Made by a program: the position numbers and the translations under genes | Notes under the pieces: generated by a model | Seen by the model: only the letters and a program-made list of their open reading frames with translations | Told to the model about the DNA's origin: nothing | Databases searched by the model: none | Shown: piece by piece, positions 1-5,283 of the stretch | Layout: the number at the start of each line of letters is the position of its first letter | Position numbering within the stretch: the stretch's first letter is position 1 | Origin: Bacillota bacterium | GTDB lineage: Bacteria; Bacillota; Desulfitobacteriia; Desulfitobacteriales; Desulfitobacteriaceae | Direction: 5' to 3' | Length of the DNA: 5,416 bases | Assembly (NCBI GenBank): GCA_023390635.1 | Contig: JAEWCM010000040.1 | Span: 1 to 5,416 of the forward strand

Positions 1-5
1 GCCAT
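1..5 (-). CDS. Start of a divergent gene leaving the left edge (partial)
   Basis: Only the start codon and two further bases are inside the window, so the product cannot be named. Read on the minus strand, an AGGAGG Shine-Dalgarno sequence (positions 16 to 11) is followed after 5 nt by ATG (5 to 3) and then GC. An upstream extended -10 box (50 to 45) and the 200-nt divergent spacing to the MerR gene support a real gene start. The gene is probably controlled by the elements at 11-28 and 75-107. An alternative is a chance AGGAGG-ATG pair, but the co-occurring promoter makes that less likely. Confidence 0.5.
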
Positions 6-10
6 AATGA

Positions 11-28
11 CCTCCTAAGGTAAGGAGG
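11..28 (-). promoter_or_regulatory. Hairpin covering the ribosome binding site of the divergent gene
   Basis: Positions 11-16 (CCTCCT) and 23-28 (AGGAGG) are perfect inverted repeats around a 6-nt loop. In the leftward transcript this places CCTCCT just upstream of the AGGAGG Shine-Dalgarno sequence, so a 6-bp GC-rich stem would hide the entire ribosome binding site. The start codon follows 5 nt later. The structure is seen directly; that it lowers or regulates translation is inference. Confidence 0.45.
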
Positions 29-44
29 AATCCACTGCTTATCC

Positions 45-53
45 ATTGTATCA
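45..53 (-). promoter_or_regulatory. Extended -10 promoter of the divergent gene
   Basis: On the minus strand the sequence TGATACAAT (53 to 45) gives a TACAAT -10 hexamer (5 of 6 to consensus) with a TG one base upstream, the extended -10 arrangement. No good -35 hexamer lies 16-18 bp upstream (TTTAGT is the best 17-bp option). Transcription would start near position 38 and give a leader of about 33 nt that contains the 11-28 hairpin. The weak -35 fits a promoter needing either the extended -10 or an activator bound at the upstream dyads. Confidence 0.4.
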
Positions 54-74
54 AAAACCAGTGCAAGACTAAAA

Positions 75-107
75 TCGTGAAACACGAATTTACTCGTGCC
101 ATCACGA
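75..107. repeat. Two tandem inverted repeats, candidate operator
   Basis: The first dyad is TCGTG-AAA-CACGA (75-87) and the second is TCGTG-CCAT-CACGA (94-107). All four 5-bp half-sites are identical or complementary, and the left arms are 19 bp apart, close to two helical turns. They lie about 25 to 57 bp upstream of the leftward -10 box and about 40 bp left of the MerR -35 box. This spacing suits binding of two dimers of a regulator of the leftward gene. The cognate regulator is not recognised. Confidence 0.5.
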
Positions 108-147
108 ACTTACCTTTTCATTTTACGAATAAAAAATTTGCATTTTA

Positions 148-178
148 TTGACTTAGAGTGTACTCTAAGGTATATATT
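148..178 (+). promoter_or_regulatory. MerR-type promoter with spacer operator
   Basis: The -35 box TTGACT (148-153) and the -10 box TATATT (173-178) are separated by 19 bp, the over-long spacer typical of promoters that MerR-family activators untwist. Between and overlapping them is the perfect dyad CTTAGAGTGTACTCTAAG (152-169; 8-bp arms, 2-nt centre). This matches, from memory, the CTTAAAG-N4-CTTTAAG style operators of AdhR-like MerR regulators. Transcription would start near 185, 28 nt before the regulator's ATG, so the MerR protein probably activates its own gene. A 17-bp reading with TATATA at 171-176 is also possible. Confidence 0.8.
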
Positions 179-212
179 AAAATATCAATCAAGATTCGGA
201 GGTGTGGCTATC

Positions 213-584
213 ATGCAATGTACAATTAAGGAAGCGGCGGAAAGAGTCAATCTCACTGCTTATACCATCCGCTATTATGATAAAGAAGGACTTCTGCCTT
301 TTGTGGAGCGCGATGATGCGGGCAATCGTGTTTTTAACGATAAGGATATGGAATGGTTGGTCCTTATCTGCTGTCTTAAGAATACCGGTATGCCTATTAA
401 AAAAATCAAGGAATATATCGAGTGGTGCCTGGAAGGGGATGAAAGTATGGAAATCCGCAGACAAATTCTGGTTGAGCACCGCCAAAATGTATTGGATCAA
501 ATGGGAGAGCTAAAGCATAATCTTGAAAAAATCAATCACAAAATCGATCACTATAGCTCTGTTTGCAGAGTGCATAAACAATAA
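213..584 (+). CDS. MerR-family transcriptional regulator, AdhR-like
   Basis: This 123-residue regulator has the MerR winged-helix DNA-binding domain at the N-terminus (about residues 3-70, with TIRYYDKEGLLP at 18-29 and GNRVF at 37-41). A long helical C-terminal region (about 78-114) should form the dimer coiled coil. The protein is short and lacks a large effector domain. Cys54 in the segment CLKNTG aligns by eye with the conserved cysteine of Bacillus AdhR (CMRNAG), which is implicated in sensing aldehydes; further cysteines are at 3, 53, 72 and 118. The ATG at 213 is chosen because GGAGGTG (198-204) precedes it by 8 nt; the frame is open back to a GTG at 96, but that would run through the promoter at 148-178. 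The gene is probably autoregulated and lies 51 nt upstream of amj. The ligand is inferred, not shown. Confidence 0.9.
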   Translation: MQCTIKEAAERVNLTAYTIRYYDKEGLLPFVERDDAGNRVFNDKDMEWLVLICCLKNTGMPIKKIKEYIEWCLEGDESMEIRRQILVEHRQNVLDQMGELKHNLEKINHKIDHYSSVCRVHKQ

Positions 585-613
585 TTGTGGAATGAAAACA
601 AGCCGCTTATACT
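585..613 (+). promoter_or_regulatory. Possible separate promoter for amj
   Basis: TTGTGG (585-590) and TATACT (608-613) are spaced by exactly 17 bp directly after the MerR stop codon. The -10 box is 5 of 6 to consensus and the -35 box only 3 of 6. Transcription would begin near 620, just before the ribosome binding site. Read-through from the MerR promoter is equally possible because no terminator is seen between the two genes. No clear sigma-M type promoter is visible, although Bacillus amj is known to use that sigma factor. Confidence 0.35.
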
Positions 614-635
614 ATTTATTTAAAGAGGTGAGGCT

Positions 636-1427
636 TTGGAAAAGACACTGATTGAATTATTCGTTCTGACGATGGTGATTCATATCGTCGATACCCTGGC
701 CTATTCAGTGCGGCTGAACTCGGTCAAAAGTGGGCAGGTGGCCCTATCTTTTTCTCTTTTTAATATTTTTGTCCTTGTTTCCCGTACTGCCAATACTTTT
801 CAGGCCCCTTTGATCGGCACCATTGTTGGGGTAAGCCTCGTGCAAGGGACAGACCCTATTCATGATTTGCGCCTGGTGATTTTTGCTTCTACCATCGGAA
901 CCTTGATGGGTATCCTTTGGATTCCCACGTTTTTAAAGATCTTCGGGGCAGCAGTAAAACGTTTGGAATTGGCTGGCTCAGTCCCTTCCTTGGTGACGGA
1001 GGCTTTACAAATCAATAATTTGAAGCGGGTCGTGAAGAGTGCCACCAGACCAGCTACCTCTATGCTGAGTAAATTGAGATATCGCCAGATTCCCAAGCGC
1101 CTCTTGCTGATCAATATTATTGTGACAGGAATTTATACAATAGGGGTGCTGGCTTCTAATTATTCGGCGCTTTTAGTTCCTGAAGCGGCACGGATTGCTG
1201 CTGTCGGATCATCGGGTATGGTGAACGGTATTGCCAATATCCTGTTAACTCTTTTTATTGACCCGAAGTCGGCGATCATTACCGATCAGGCATTAAGAGG
1301 GAACCGTCCTTATGGCGATGTAAAGGCCTTGGTTGTTTTGTTGATCGGAACAAAATTGCTGGGCACGTTGCTGGGTCAGGTGCTTTTTTTACCTGCTGCT
1401 CATTTAATTGCCGGGTTTTATCAGTAG
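636..1427 (+). CDS. amj: Alternate lipid II flippase Amj
   Basis: This 263-residue integral membrane protein belongs to the Amj (YdaH, DUF2837) family, which in Bacillus subtilis can replace MurJ in moving lipid II across the cytoplasmic membrane for peptidoglycan synthesis. Family landmarks are the N-terminal segment HIVDTLAYSVRL (16-27), LFNIFVLVSRTANTFQAPL (41-59), and VNGIANILLTLFIDPKSA (196-213) followed by TD. Hydrophobic stretches near 5-25, 35-50, 80-104, 155-181, 187-208 and 228-256 suggest about six membrane spans, with a basic soluble loop at about 106-153. The length is close to the family norm. The start is TTG, the only start in frame with a ribosome binding site (AGAGGTG, 624-630, 5 nt away). 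It follows a MerR regulator rather than a sigma-factor gene, which suggests induction by a small-molecule signal. Identification is by remembered family similarity. Confidence 0.88.
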   Translation: MEKTLIELFVLTMVIHIVDTLAYSVRLNSVKSGQVALSFSLFNIFVLVSRTANTFQAPLIGTIVGVSLVQGTDPIHDLRLVIFASTIGTLMGILWIPTFLKIFGAAVKRLELAGSVPSLVTEALQINNLKRVVKSATRPATSMLSKLRYRQIPKRLLLINIIVTGIYTIGVLASNYSALLVPEAARIAAVGSSGMVNGIANILLTLFIDPKSAIITDQALRGNRPYGDVKALVVLLIGTKLLGTLLGQVLFLPAAHLIAGFYQ

Positions 1428-1448
1428 CGGAAGATATTTTCAATCATT

Positions 1449-1467
1449 TATTTGCATTATGCAAATA
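1449..1467. promoter_or_regulatory. Perfect palindrome, likely MarR operator
   Basis: TATTTGCATTATGCAAATA is a perfect inverted repeat with 9-bp arms around one central base. It lies 56 bp before the MarR start codon, in the AT-rich gap after amj. Palindromes of this length and AT-rich type are usual for MarR-family autoregulation. A TATATT -10 candidate at 1487-1492 would put the -35 region at about 1464-1469, overlapping the right arm, so binding would block the promoter. The -35 itself (AATACT) is poor, so the promoter assignment is weak while the palindrome is certain. Confidence 0.65.
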
Positions 1468-1506
1468 CTTTGGATTTTTAATTTAATATATTTCAAAGTT
1501 TATGAT

Positions 1507-1514
1507 AAGGAGGG
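1507..1514 (+). promoter_or_regulatory. Ribosome binding site that fixes the MarR start
   Basis: AAGGAGGG lies 8 nt before a GTG codon at 1523. An in-frame ATG at 1502 lies upstream of this site and has no Shine-Dalgarno sequence of its own, so the GTG is taken as the start. Confidence 0.8.
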
Positions 1515-1522
1515 CTGGGCCT

Positions 1523-1966
1523 GTGAATGGGAATGATCTGGAGCAGATTGAACAAGAAGTGGTGACTTTGCTGAGAAGAGCGGATTTTAAGCGAACCCTG
1601 GACGGTTCGCAGGGCAGTATGGACCGTTCGGCTTACTTGATCTTAAAAAAGTTAAAGGAGAAAGGTCATCCGTCCATCGGTGATGTGGCGGATTTTTTCC
1701 AACTAAATTACTCTACCGCCAGCAGACAAGTAGCTGCCCTTGAATCACATGGCTTGATCCGTCGTTTTACGGAGCGAAACGATGCCAGGGTCAGCCTGAT
1801 TGAAATGACTTCAGTCGGAGCGGAGCTCTTGGCAGAAGTCCATACAAAAAGGTTAAAAGAGTACGAAGAAATTTTAATGGAATGGACGGAGGAGGAAATG
1901 TGTGTATTTGCCCAGCTCCTGTCCCGACTTAACCGGACGTTGGAGAAAAGACGAAGACTTGGTTAA
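1523..1966 (+). CDS. MarR-family transcriptional regulator
   Basis: This 147-residue protein has the MarR fold. N- and C-terminal helices (about 5-47 and 97-143) form the dimer interface around a winged helix-turn-helix at about 50-92. In that domain, SIGDVADFFQLNYSTASRQV (51-70) covers the two DNA-binding helices, LIRRFTERNDARV (78-90) is the wing, and the D87-x-R89 pair is the family's usual wing motif. The only cysteine is Cys127 in the C-terminal helix, so an OhrR-type N-terminal redox cysteine is absent and a small-molecule ligand is more likely. The GTG start follows AAGGAGGG by 8 nt. It sits behind a perfect palindrome that is probably its own operator. Targets could include itself, and the enzyme run starting at 2098 by proximity. 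The ligand is unknown. Confidence 0.9.
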   Translation: MNGNDLEQIEQEVVTLLRRADFKRTLDGSQGSMDRSAYLILKKLKEKGHPSIGDVADFFQLNYSTASRQVAALESHGLIRRFTERNDARVSLIEMTSVGAELLAEVHTKRLKEYEEILMEWTEEEMCVFAQLLSRLNRTLEKRRRLG

Positions 1967-2017
1967 GTTGAGAAACAGCCGAATAATGGATGGAAAATGA
2001 ATTGAAAGGCAGGAGGA

Positions 2018-2044
2018 TTGTCATACTCTTAAGTGGAATATAAT
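2018..2044 (+). promoter_or_regulatory. Candidate promoter of the enzyme gene run
   Basis: A perfect TATAAT (2039-2044) lies downstream of TTGTCA (2018-2023, 5 of 6 to the -35 consensus). The spacer is only 15 bp, shorter than the optimum of 17, so basal strength may be low or assisted. Transcription would start near 2051, about 47 nt before the acetyltransferase ATG. The gap between MarR and this gene (131 nt) is the longest inside the rightward gene set, which fits a new promoter. Confidence 0.5.
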
Positions 2045-2097
2045 TCAAACAGAAAAAGTCCGGCAGGGAATAAAAGGACTGGCAGGTGTGATAGTTG

Positions 2098-2640
2098 ATG
2101 TTTAAACATATAATTGATGATAAGGCTGAACTTAAAATGTTAGATGTAATGGATGGAGAGTCTTTGTTTGCGTTGACCGATTCCTGCCGTCCTTATCTGA
2201 AGGAATGGCTTCCCTGGGTGGACGAGATTAAAAATCCGGAGGATACGAAGAGTTTCATAAAACTGACGAAGAGGCAGTTTGCTGGGAATAACGGAGTGCA
2301 GGCTGGTATTTTTTATCAGGGGAAAATCGCCGGAGTCATAGGATTCCACAGCATTAACTGGGCCAACCAATCCACAGATCTGGGGTATTGGCTGGGGGAG
2401 CAATATCAGGGTAAAGGCCTGATGGTAAGAGCTTGTAAAGCTTTTATAAATTATGCTTTCAAAGAATTAGAGTTGAACAGGGTGGAGATCCGGTGCGCTG
2501 CAGGTAATATAAAAAGCCGTGCCATTCCGGAAGGCTTGGGTTTTGAGGAGGAAGGTATGATCCGGGATGCAGAATGGCTGTATGACCATTATGTTGATCG
2601 TGTGGTTTATGGCCTTCTAAGGAGAGAATACGAAGAGTAG
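2098..2640 (+). CDS. GNAT N-acetyltransferase, RimJ/RimL type
   Basis: This 180-residue enzyme should transfer acetyl from acetyl-CoA to an amine, in the branch that includes the ribosomal-protein N-terminal acetyltransferases RimJ/RimL and Bacillus YdaF. The acetyl-CoA pyrophosphate loop is Q102-x-Q104-G-K-G107, preceded by the beta strand TDLGYWLG (93-100). The late motif N137-x-x-S140 with RAIPEGLGFEEEG (141-153) is typical of the RimL branch. PYLKEWLPWVD (32-42) matches the usual N-terminal family segment. ATG 2098 is preferred over an adjacent TTG at 2095 because AGGTG (2084-2088) is then 9 nt away. It is first in the enzyme run, 36 nt before the next gene. The substrate cannot be told from sequence; a ribosomal protein, another protein or a small amine are all possible. 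Confidence 0.88.
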   Translation: MFKHIIDDKAELKMLDVMDGESLFALTDSCRPYLKEWLPWVDEIKNPEDTKSFIKLTKRQFAGNNGVQAGIFYQGKIAGVIGFHSINWANQSTDLGYWLGEQYQGKGLMVRACKAFINYAFKELELNRVEIRCAAGNIKSRAIPEGLGFEEEGMIRDAEWLYDHYVDRVVYGLLRREYEE

Positions 2641-2676
2641 AAAAATAAAAGCAGATGAGGAATTGAGGAGGAGCAG

Positions 2677-3228
2677 ATGATGGACAAGTTTACTTTGTAT
2701 AAAGAGAATGCAGTATTGATGGTAATTGATTTTCAGGAGCGGCTGGTTCCTGCTATGTTTTCCGGCGATCAGGTGGTGGAAAAGGTAAAAATGTTGGGAA
2801 CGATTGCCGACCGTTTAGGAATCCCCGTGATTATCACAGAACAGTATCCAAAGGGCTTGGGAAAGACGATTCCTCTTTTACAGAACTTGACTGAAGATGA
2901 ACTGGTCTTTGAAAAAAACGCATTTTCCGCTTATACTCCGGAAGTGGCAGGGGCACTGGCACAGTTGAATAGAAAAAAGGTGATCATCACCGGAATTGAA
3001 GCTCATGTATGTGTGTTTCAAACCGTGCGGGATCTCTTAACCCATGGATTTCAGGTTTTCGTGGCAGAAGACGGCGTGAGCTCCCGGACCCATGAAAACA
3101 GAATGAATGGACTTTCTTTGCTGTCCTCGATGGGAGCAGTAGTGACCAATGTGGAAACCATATTTTTTGATTTAATGAAAGAGGCGGGAACACCGTTATT
3201 TAAAGAACTGTCAAAAGTGATAAAATAG
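2677..3228 (+). CDS. Isochorismatase-like cysteine hydrolase (ISOC1/2 type)
   Basis: This 183-residue protein is a single-domain cysteine hydrolase of the isochorismatase-like superfamily. The expected triad is present: Asp18 in VLMVIDFQERL, Lys80 in FEKNAFSAY and Cys112 in GIEAHVCVFQT, where the peptide before Ala109 is the usual cis-bond site. The segment TEQYPKGLGKT (54-64) and the C-terminal PLFKELSKVIK resemble ISOC1/ISOC2 and YcaC-like relatives of unknown substrate rather than nicotinamidase; I see no nicotinamidase metal-binding aspartate-histidine cluster. The ribosome binding site AGGAGG (2666-2671) is 5 nt from ATG 2677 and 8 nt from the adjacent ATG 2680, so either may be used. 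It is cytoplasmic, with no signal peptide, and probably co-transcribed with its neighbours. The true substrate is unknown. Confidence 0.88.
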   Translation: MMDKFTLYKENAVLMVIDFQERLVPAMFSGDQVVEKVKMLGTIADRLGIPVIITEQYPKGLGKTIPLLQNLTEDELVFEKNAFSAYTPEVAGALAQLNRKKVIITGIEAHVCVFQTVRDLLTHGFQVFVAEDGVSSRTHENRMNGLSLLSSMGAVVTNVETIFFDLMKEAGTPLFKELSKVIK

Positions 3229-3245
3229 AATCAGGAAAATGGAAG

Positions 3246-3252
3246 AAAGGTG
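3246..3252 (+). promoter_or_regulatory. Ribosome binding site that fixes the DUF1232 start
   Basis: AAAGGTG lies 6 nt before ATG 3259. An in-frame GTG at 3250 is itself part of this site, so it is unlikely to be the start. Confidence 0.65.
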
Positions 3253-3258
3253 AATGAA

Positions 3259-3678
3259 ATGTTAAAGTTCAAAGCATTGCCTGAATCCGGCGAAAAAGAT
3301 TATTCGGGATCCTATTCGGATACGTCTTTTTGGAATAAATTGCAGAGATATGGACGTAAAGCAGGCATCAAAGTAATTTATGCCGGGCTTTTACTTTTCT
3401 ATGCTCTTAAAGAACCGGCAACTCCTAGTTGGGCAAAGGGCGTAATTCTCAGCGCATTGGGTTATTTTATCAGCCCGATTGACGGGATTGCCGATATCAT
3501 TCCGGTGGCCGGCTATTCTGACGATTTGGGGGTACTGGTACTGGCGTTGGCTGCTGTGGCGATGTTTATCAATGATCATGTGAAGGAACAGGCTAGAAAA
3601 AGGTTGTTAAGCTGGTTCCCCAATGCGACAGAGGGAGAATTGGCAGAGATTGATGAAAAATTAAAAAAGGAGAGTTAA
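3259..3678 (+). CDS. DUF1232 (YkvA-like) membrane protein
   Basis: This 139-residue protein carries the DUF1232 domain, a small family without an established function. The signature is clear at residues 69-90: Tyr, then SPID at 72-75, AD at 78-79, IP at 81-82, GY at 85-86 and DDL at 88-90. The third-position Ala of the usual PD (here AD, 78-79) is a small deviation. Hydrophobic stretches at about 37-50, 61-73 and 91-105 suggest membrane association, with a charged tail (106-139). The start is ATG 3259, given the ribosome binding site at 3246-3252. Only 2 nt separate its stop from the next gene, so the two are almost certainly co-transcribed and may be translationally coupled. Some relatives accompany membrane or stress genes, but no function can be assigned here. 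Confidence 0.85.
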   Translation: MLKFKALPESGEKDYSGSYSDTSFWNKLQRYGRKAGIKVIYAGLLLFYALKEPATPSWAKGVILSALGYFISPIDGIADIIPVAGYSDDLGVLVLALAAVAMFINDHVKEQARKRLLSWFPNATEGELAEIDEKLKKES

Positions 3679-3680
3679 TC

Positions 3681-4328
3681 ATGGTTAAGATTCAGCCTGT
3701 AAAGCAAAGAGGCTATTTGTTCTCTTTCGATAATTTTTCACAATATAGTATGAACATTTATCTGATTAAGGGCAATGATTATGATTTTATTATTGATACA
3801 GGGTTGGGATCGGCAAGCATGGAGCCGGTGCTCGAATATGCAGGTAAAGACGGGAAACCCGTGATCATAGTAAATACTCATTATCATTGGGATCACATCT
3901 GGGGTAATCATGTCATTAAGAATGGGCTGGTGATTTCCCACCGGCTAGGCCTGGAAATGATCCGTTTAAAATGGCAGGATATGCTGGATAAGAACAGGAA
4001 ATATGCGGATGGTAAAGTGGAGCTCAGACTGCCTAACCTTACATTTGACTCGGAAATGAATTTTCCTGAAGAAGGAATTTTCTTATTCCATAGTCCTGGC
4101 CATACAGTCGATGGCATCAGTATTTTTGATGCCAGAGAAAAAGTATTGATTGTAGGAGATAACATAGGAGATACACCTGATGAGCTTGTTCCAGAGTTGG
4201 ATTGCGACCGGGAGCTTTACCGGCGAGAGGTGGAGAAATATTTGGCTCTGGATTTTGATACCTGTATTTCCGGACATAATCAATTGCTTTCAAAAGAAGC
4301 GATGAGAAAAGTCCGGGATTTGCTTTAA
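3681..4328 (+). CDS. Metallo-beta-lactamase-fold hydrolase
   Basis: This 215-residue protein has a complete binuclear metal site of the metallo-beta-lactamase superfamily: His67-x-His69-x-Asp71-His72 in NTHYHWDHIWGN, His141 in SPGHT, bridging Asp160 in VGDNIGD, and His199 in ISGH. It should therefore be an active hydrolase, most probably with zinc or iron. The overall layout resembles the glyoxalase II-like members rather than true antibiotic lactamases, and there is no signal peptide, so it acts in the cytoplasm. Family substrates range from thioesters to lactones and phosphoesters; this one is not assignable. AAGGAG (3667-3672) is 8 nt before the ATG and lies within the end of the DUF1232 gene. 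A thioesterase gene follows after 33 nt. Confidence 0.92.
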   Translation: MVKIQPVKQRGYLFSFDNFSQYSMNIYLIKGNDYDFIIDTGLGSASMEPVLEYAGKDGKPVIIVNTHYHWDHIWGNHVIKNGLVISHRLGLEMIRLKWQDMLDKNRKYADGKVELRLPNLTFDSEMNFPEEGIFLFHSPGHTVDGISIFDAREKVLIVGDNIGDTPDELVPELDCDRELYRREVEKYLALDFDTCISGHNQLLSKEAMRKVRDLL

Positions 4329-4361
4329 TGTGAAAATGTATTTTTCGGAGGTATAAAAAAC

Positions 4362-4796
4362 ATGGCGGATATGCTGATTGCTACTCAGGAAATTCAGCTT
4401 TCATATGGGGATACGGATATGATGGGTGTTATCTATCATGCCAACTATTTGAAATGGTTTGAACTAGGGAGAAGCAAGATTAATGAGGAGTTAGGCTTAA
4501 ATTATCTTGATATGGAGAGGTCAGGCTATTGTGTTCCTGTATATAAGGTTGAAGTGACTTACAAGAATGCAGTCCACTATGGCGATCAGGTATTTGTGAA
4601 AACCTGGATCGAAGAGAATCAGGGATTAAGAACAACCTATGGCTATCAGGTGGTTAACGGCAAGGGAGAAATTTGCGCTGAGGGCCAGACGATCCATATC
4701 GTAGTGCGGAAAGAGGACTTCCGTCCGGTTCAGTTTAAAAAGGTTTTTCCTGAGTGGTTTGAAAAGTATGAGGCTGTCAAGAAGAAAGGCAAATAA
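4362..4796 (+). CDS. YbgC-type hotdog acyl-CoA thioesterase
   Basis: This 144-residue protein is a 4-hydroxybenzoyl-CoA thioesterase-like (4HBT) hotdog-fold enzyme that should hydrolyse an acyl-CoA thioester in the cytoplasm. The family signature is at 15-34: Tyr15, then DTD at 17-19, G22, YHANY at 25-29 and the downstream Glu34 of WFELGR. Asp19 corresponds to the catalytic aspartate, followed by the VIYHANY helix that forms the substrate pocket. The length is normal for a single-domain YbgC/FadM-like enzyme, which works as a dimer or tetramer. GGAGGT (4347-4352) lies 9 nt before the ATG. It follows a metallo-hydrolase and precedes a DinB-fold gene by 14 nt. The acyl chain preference cannot be predicted. 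Confidence 0.92.
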   Translation: MADMLIATQEIQLSYGDTDMMGVIYHANYLKWFELGRSKINEELGLNYLDMERSGYCVPVYKVEVTYKNAVHYGDQVFVKTWIEENQGLRTTYGYQVVNGKGEICAEGQTIHIVVRKEDFRPVQFKKVFPEWFEKYEAVKKKGK

Positions 4797-4810
4797 GAAG
4801 GAGAAGGGAC

Positions 4811-5281
4811 ATGGCCGAGGTGCAAAAATTACTCCAATCTCTGCAACAGTATATTGTGTTCTTATCTGAACTGGAAACCCTGAATGAACTCGAATGGACA
4901 AGCCCGATGGAGCAGGGTAAGTGGGCTGTCCGCGACGTGATTAGCCATATCATGATGTGGGATAAAAATTTTCTGCTGAAAATTATTCCCCAAATTAACA
5001 ATGGACGGATGCCTGTTTTGGCTGAAGAGGAAGATGTGCAGGGTTTTAATCAGCGGGCAAAAGAATATGGAGAATTATTAAGCAAGGAACAATTACTGGA
5101 GGAAGCTATCGACGCGAGGCAAGAACTTTTAGCCCAGCTGGAAAGACTGCCTGCGGCGGCTTTTTATGAAGAAGTGCCGCAACAGGGAGGATATACGTTA
5201 AATACGTTTCTTGCAGAAATGTTTGTTTCCCATGATACCCATCATGAGAAGCAGATCAAGAGCTATCTTGAGGAGCAATAG
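4811..5281 (+). CDS. DinB-fold putative metal-dependent protein
   Basis: This 156-residue protein matches the DinB/YfiT-like four-helix-bundle superfamily. Its three metal-ligand histidines are visible: His46 in the segment VRDVISHIMMWD (40-51), and His141 and His145 in VSHDTHHEKQI (139-149). The W38-x-V-x-D segment before the first histidine is typical of the ClbS/DinB subgroup. Members include thiol transferases such as the bacillithiol transferase family, and damage-inducible proteins of unknown role, so the substrate stays open. AAGGAG (4798-4803) is 7 nt before the ATG. The stop codon is 2 nt before the next start, so the gene is tightly coupled to the downstream membrane protein. No signal peptide is seen. 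Confidence 0.85.
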   Translation: MAEVQKLLQSLQQYIVFLSELETLNELEWTSPMEQGKWAVRDVISHIMMWDKNFLLKIIPQINNGRMPVLAEEEDVQGFNQRAKEYGELLSKEQLLEEAIDARQELLAQLERLPAAAFYEEVPQQGGYTLNTFLAEMFVSHDTHHEKQIKSYLEEQ

Positions 5282-5283
5282 GC

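Noticed and set aside
21..28. TAAGGAGG on the plus strand as a ribosome binding site for a small rightward gene
   Set aside because: No ATG or GTG start lies within 5-12 nt and the nearest TTG is 18 nt away; the bases are better explained as the far arm of the minus-strand hairpin.
75..107. Short CRISPR-like repeats
   Set aside because: Only four 5-bp half-sites with 3-6 nt between them; there are no spacers of CRISPR length and no cas genes.
96..212. Upstream in-frame extension of the MerR gene to a GTG at 96
   Set aside because: It would run through the -35, operator and -10 elements at 148-178, has no ribosome binding site, and the added residues match nothing in the MerR fold, whereas ATG 213 has GGAGGTG 8 nt upstream.
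189..500. Minus-strand open frame opposite the MerR gene, and similar minus-strand frames opposite amj, the acetyltransferase, the MBL and the DinB-fold genes
   Set aside because: They lie antisense to genes with clear family motifs, resemble no protein family, and have no convincing ribosome binding sites.
1428..1448. Terminator after amj
   Set aside because: The T-rich stretch has no preceding GC-rich stem; no intrinsic terminator was found in this or any other gap of the window.
2057..2086. Weak hairpin AGTCC/GGACT (2057-2061 with 2076-2080) and a GGCAGG direct repeat in the acetyltransferase leader
   Set aside because: The stem is only 5 bp with a 14-nt loop and no following T run, so it is neither a terminator nor a convincing riboswitch; the repeat is too short to weigh.
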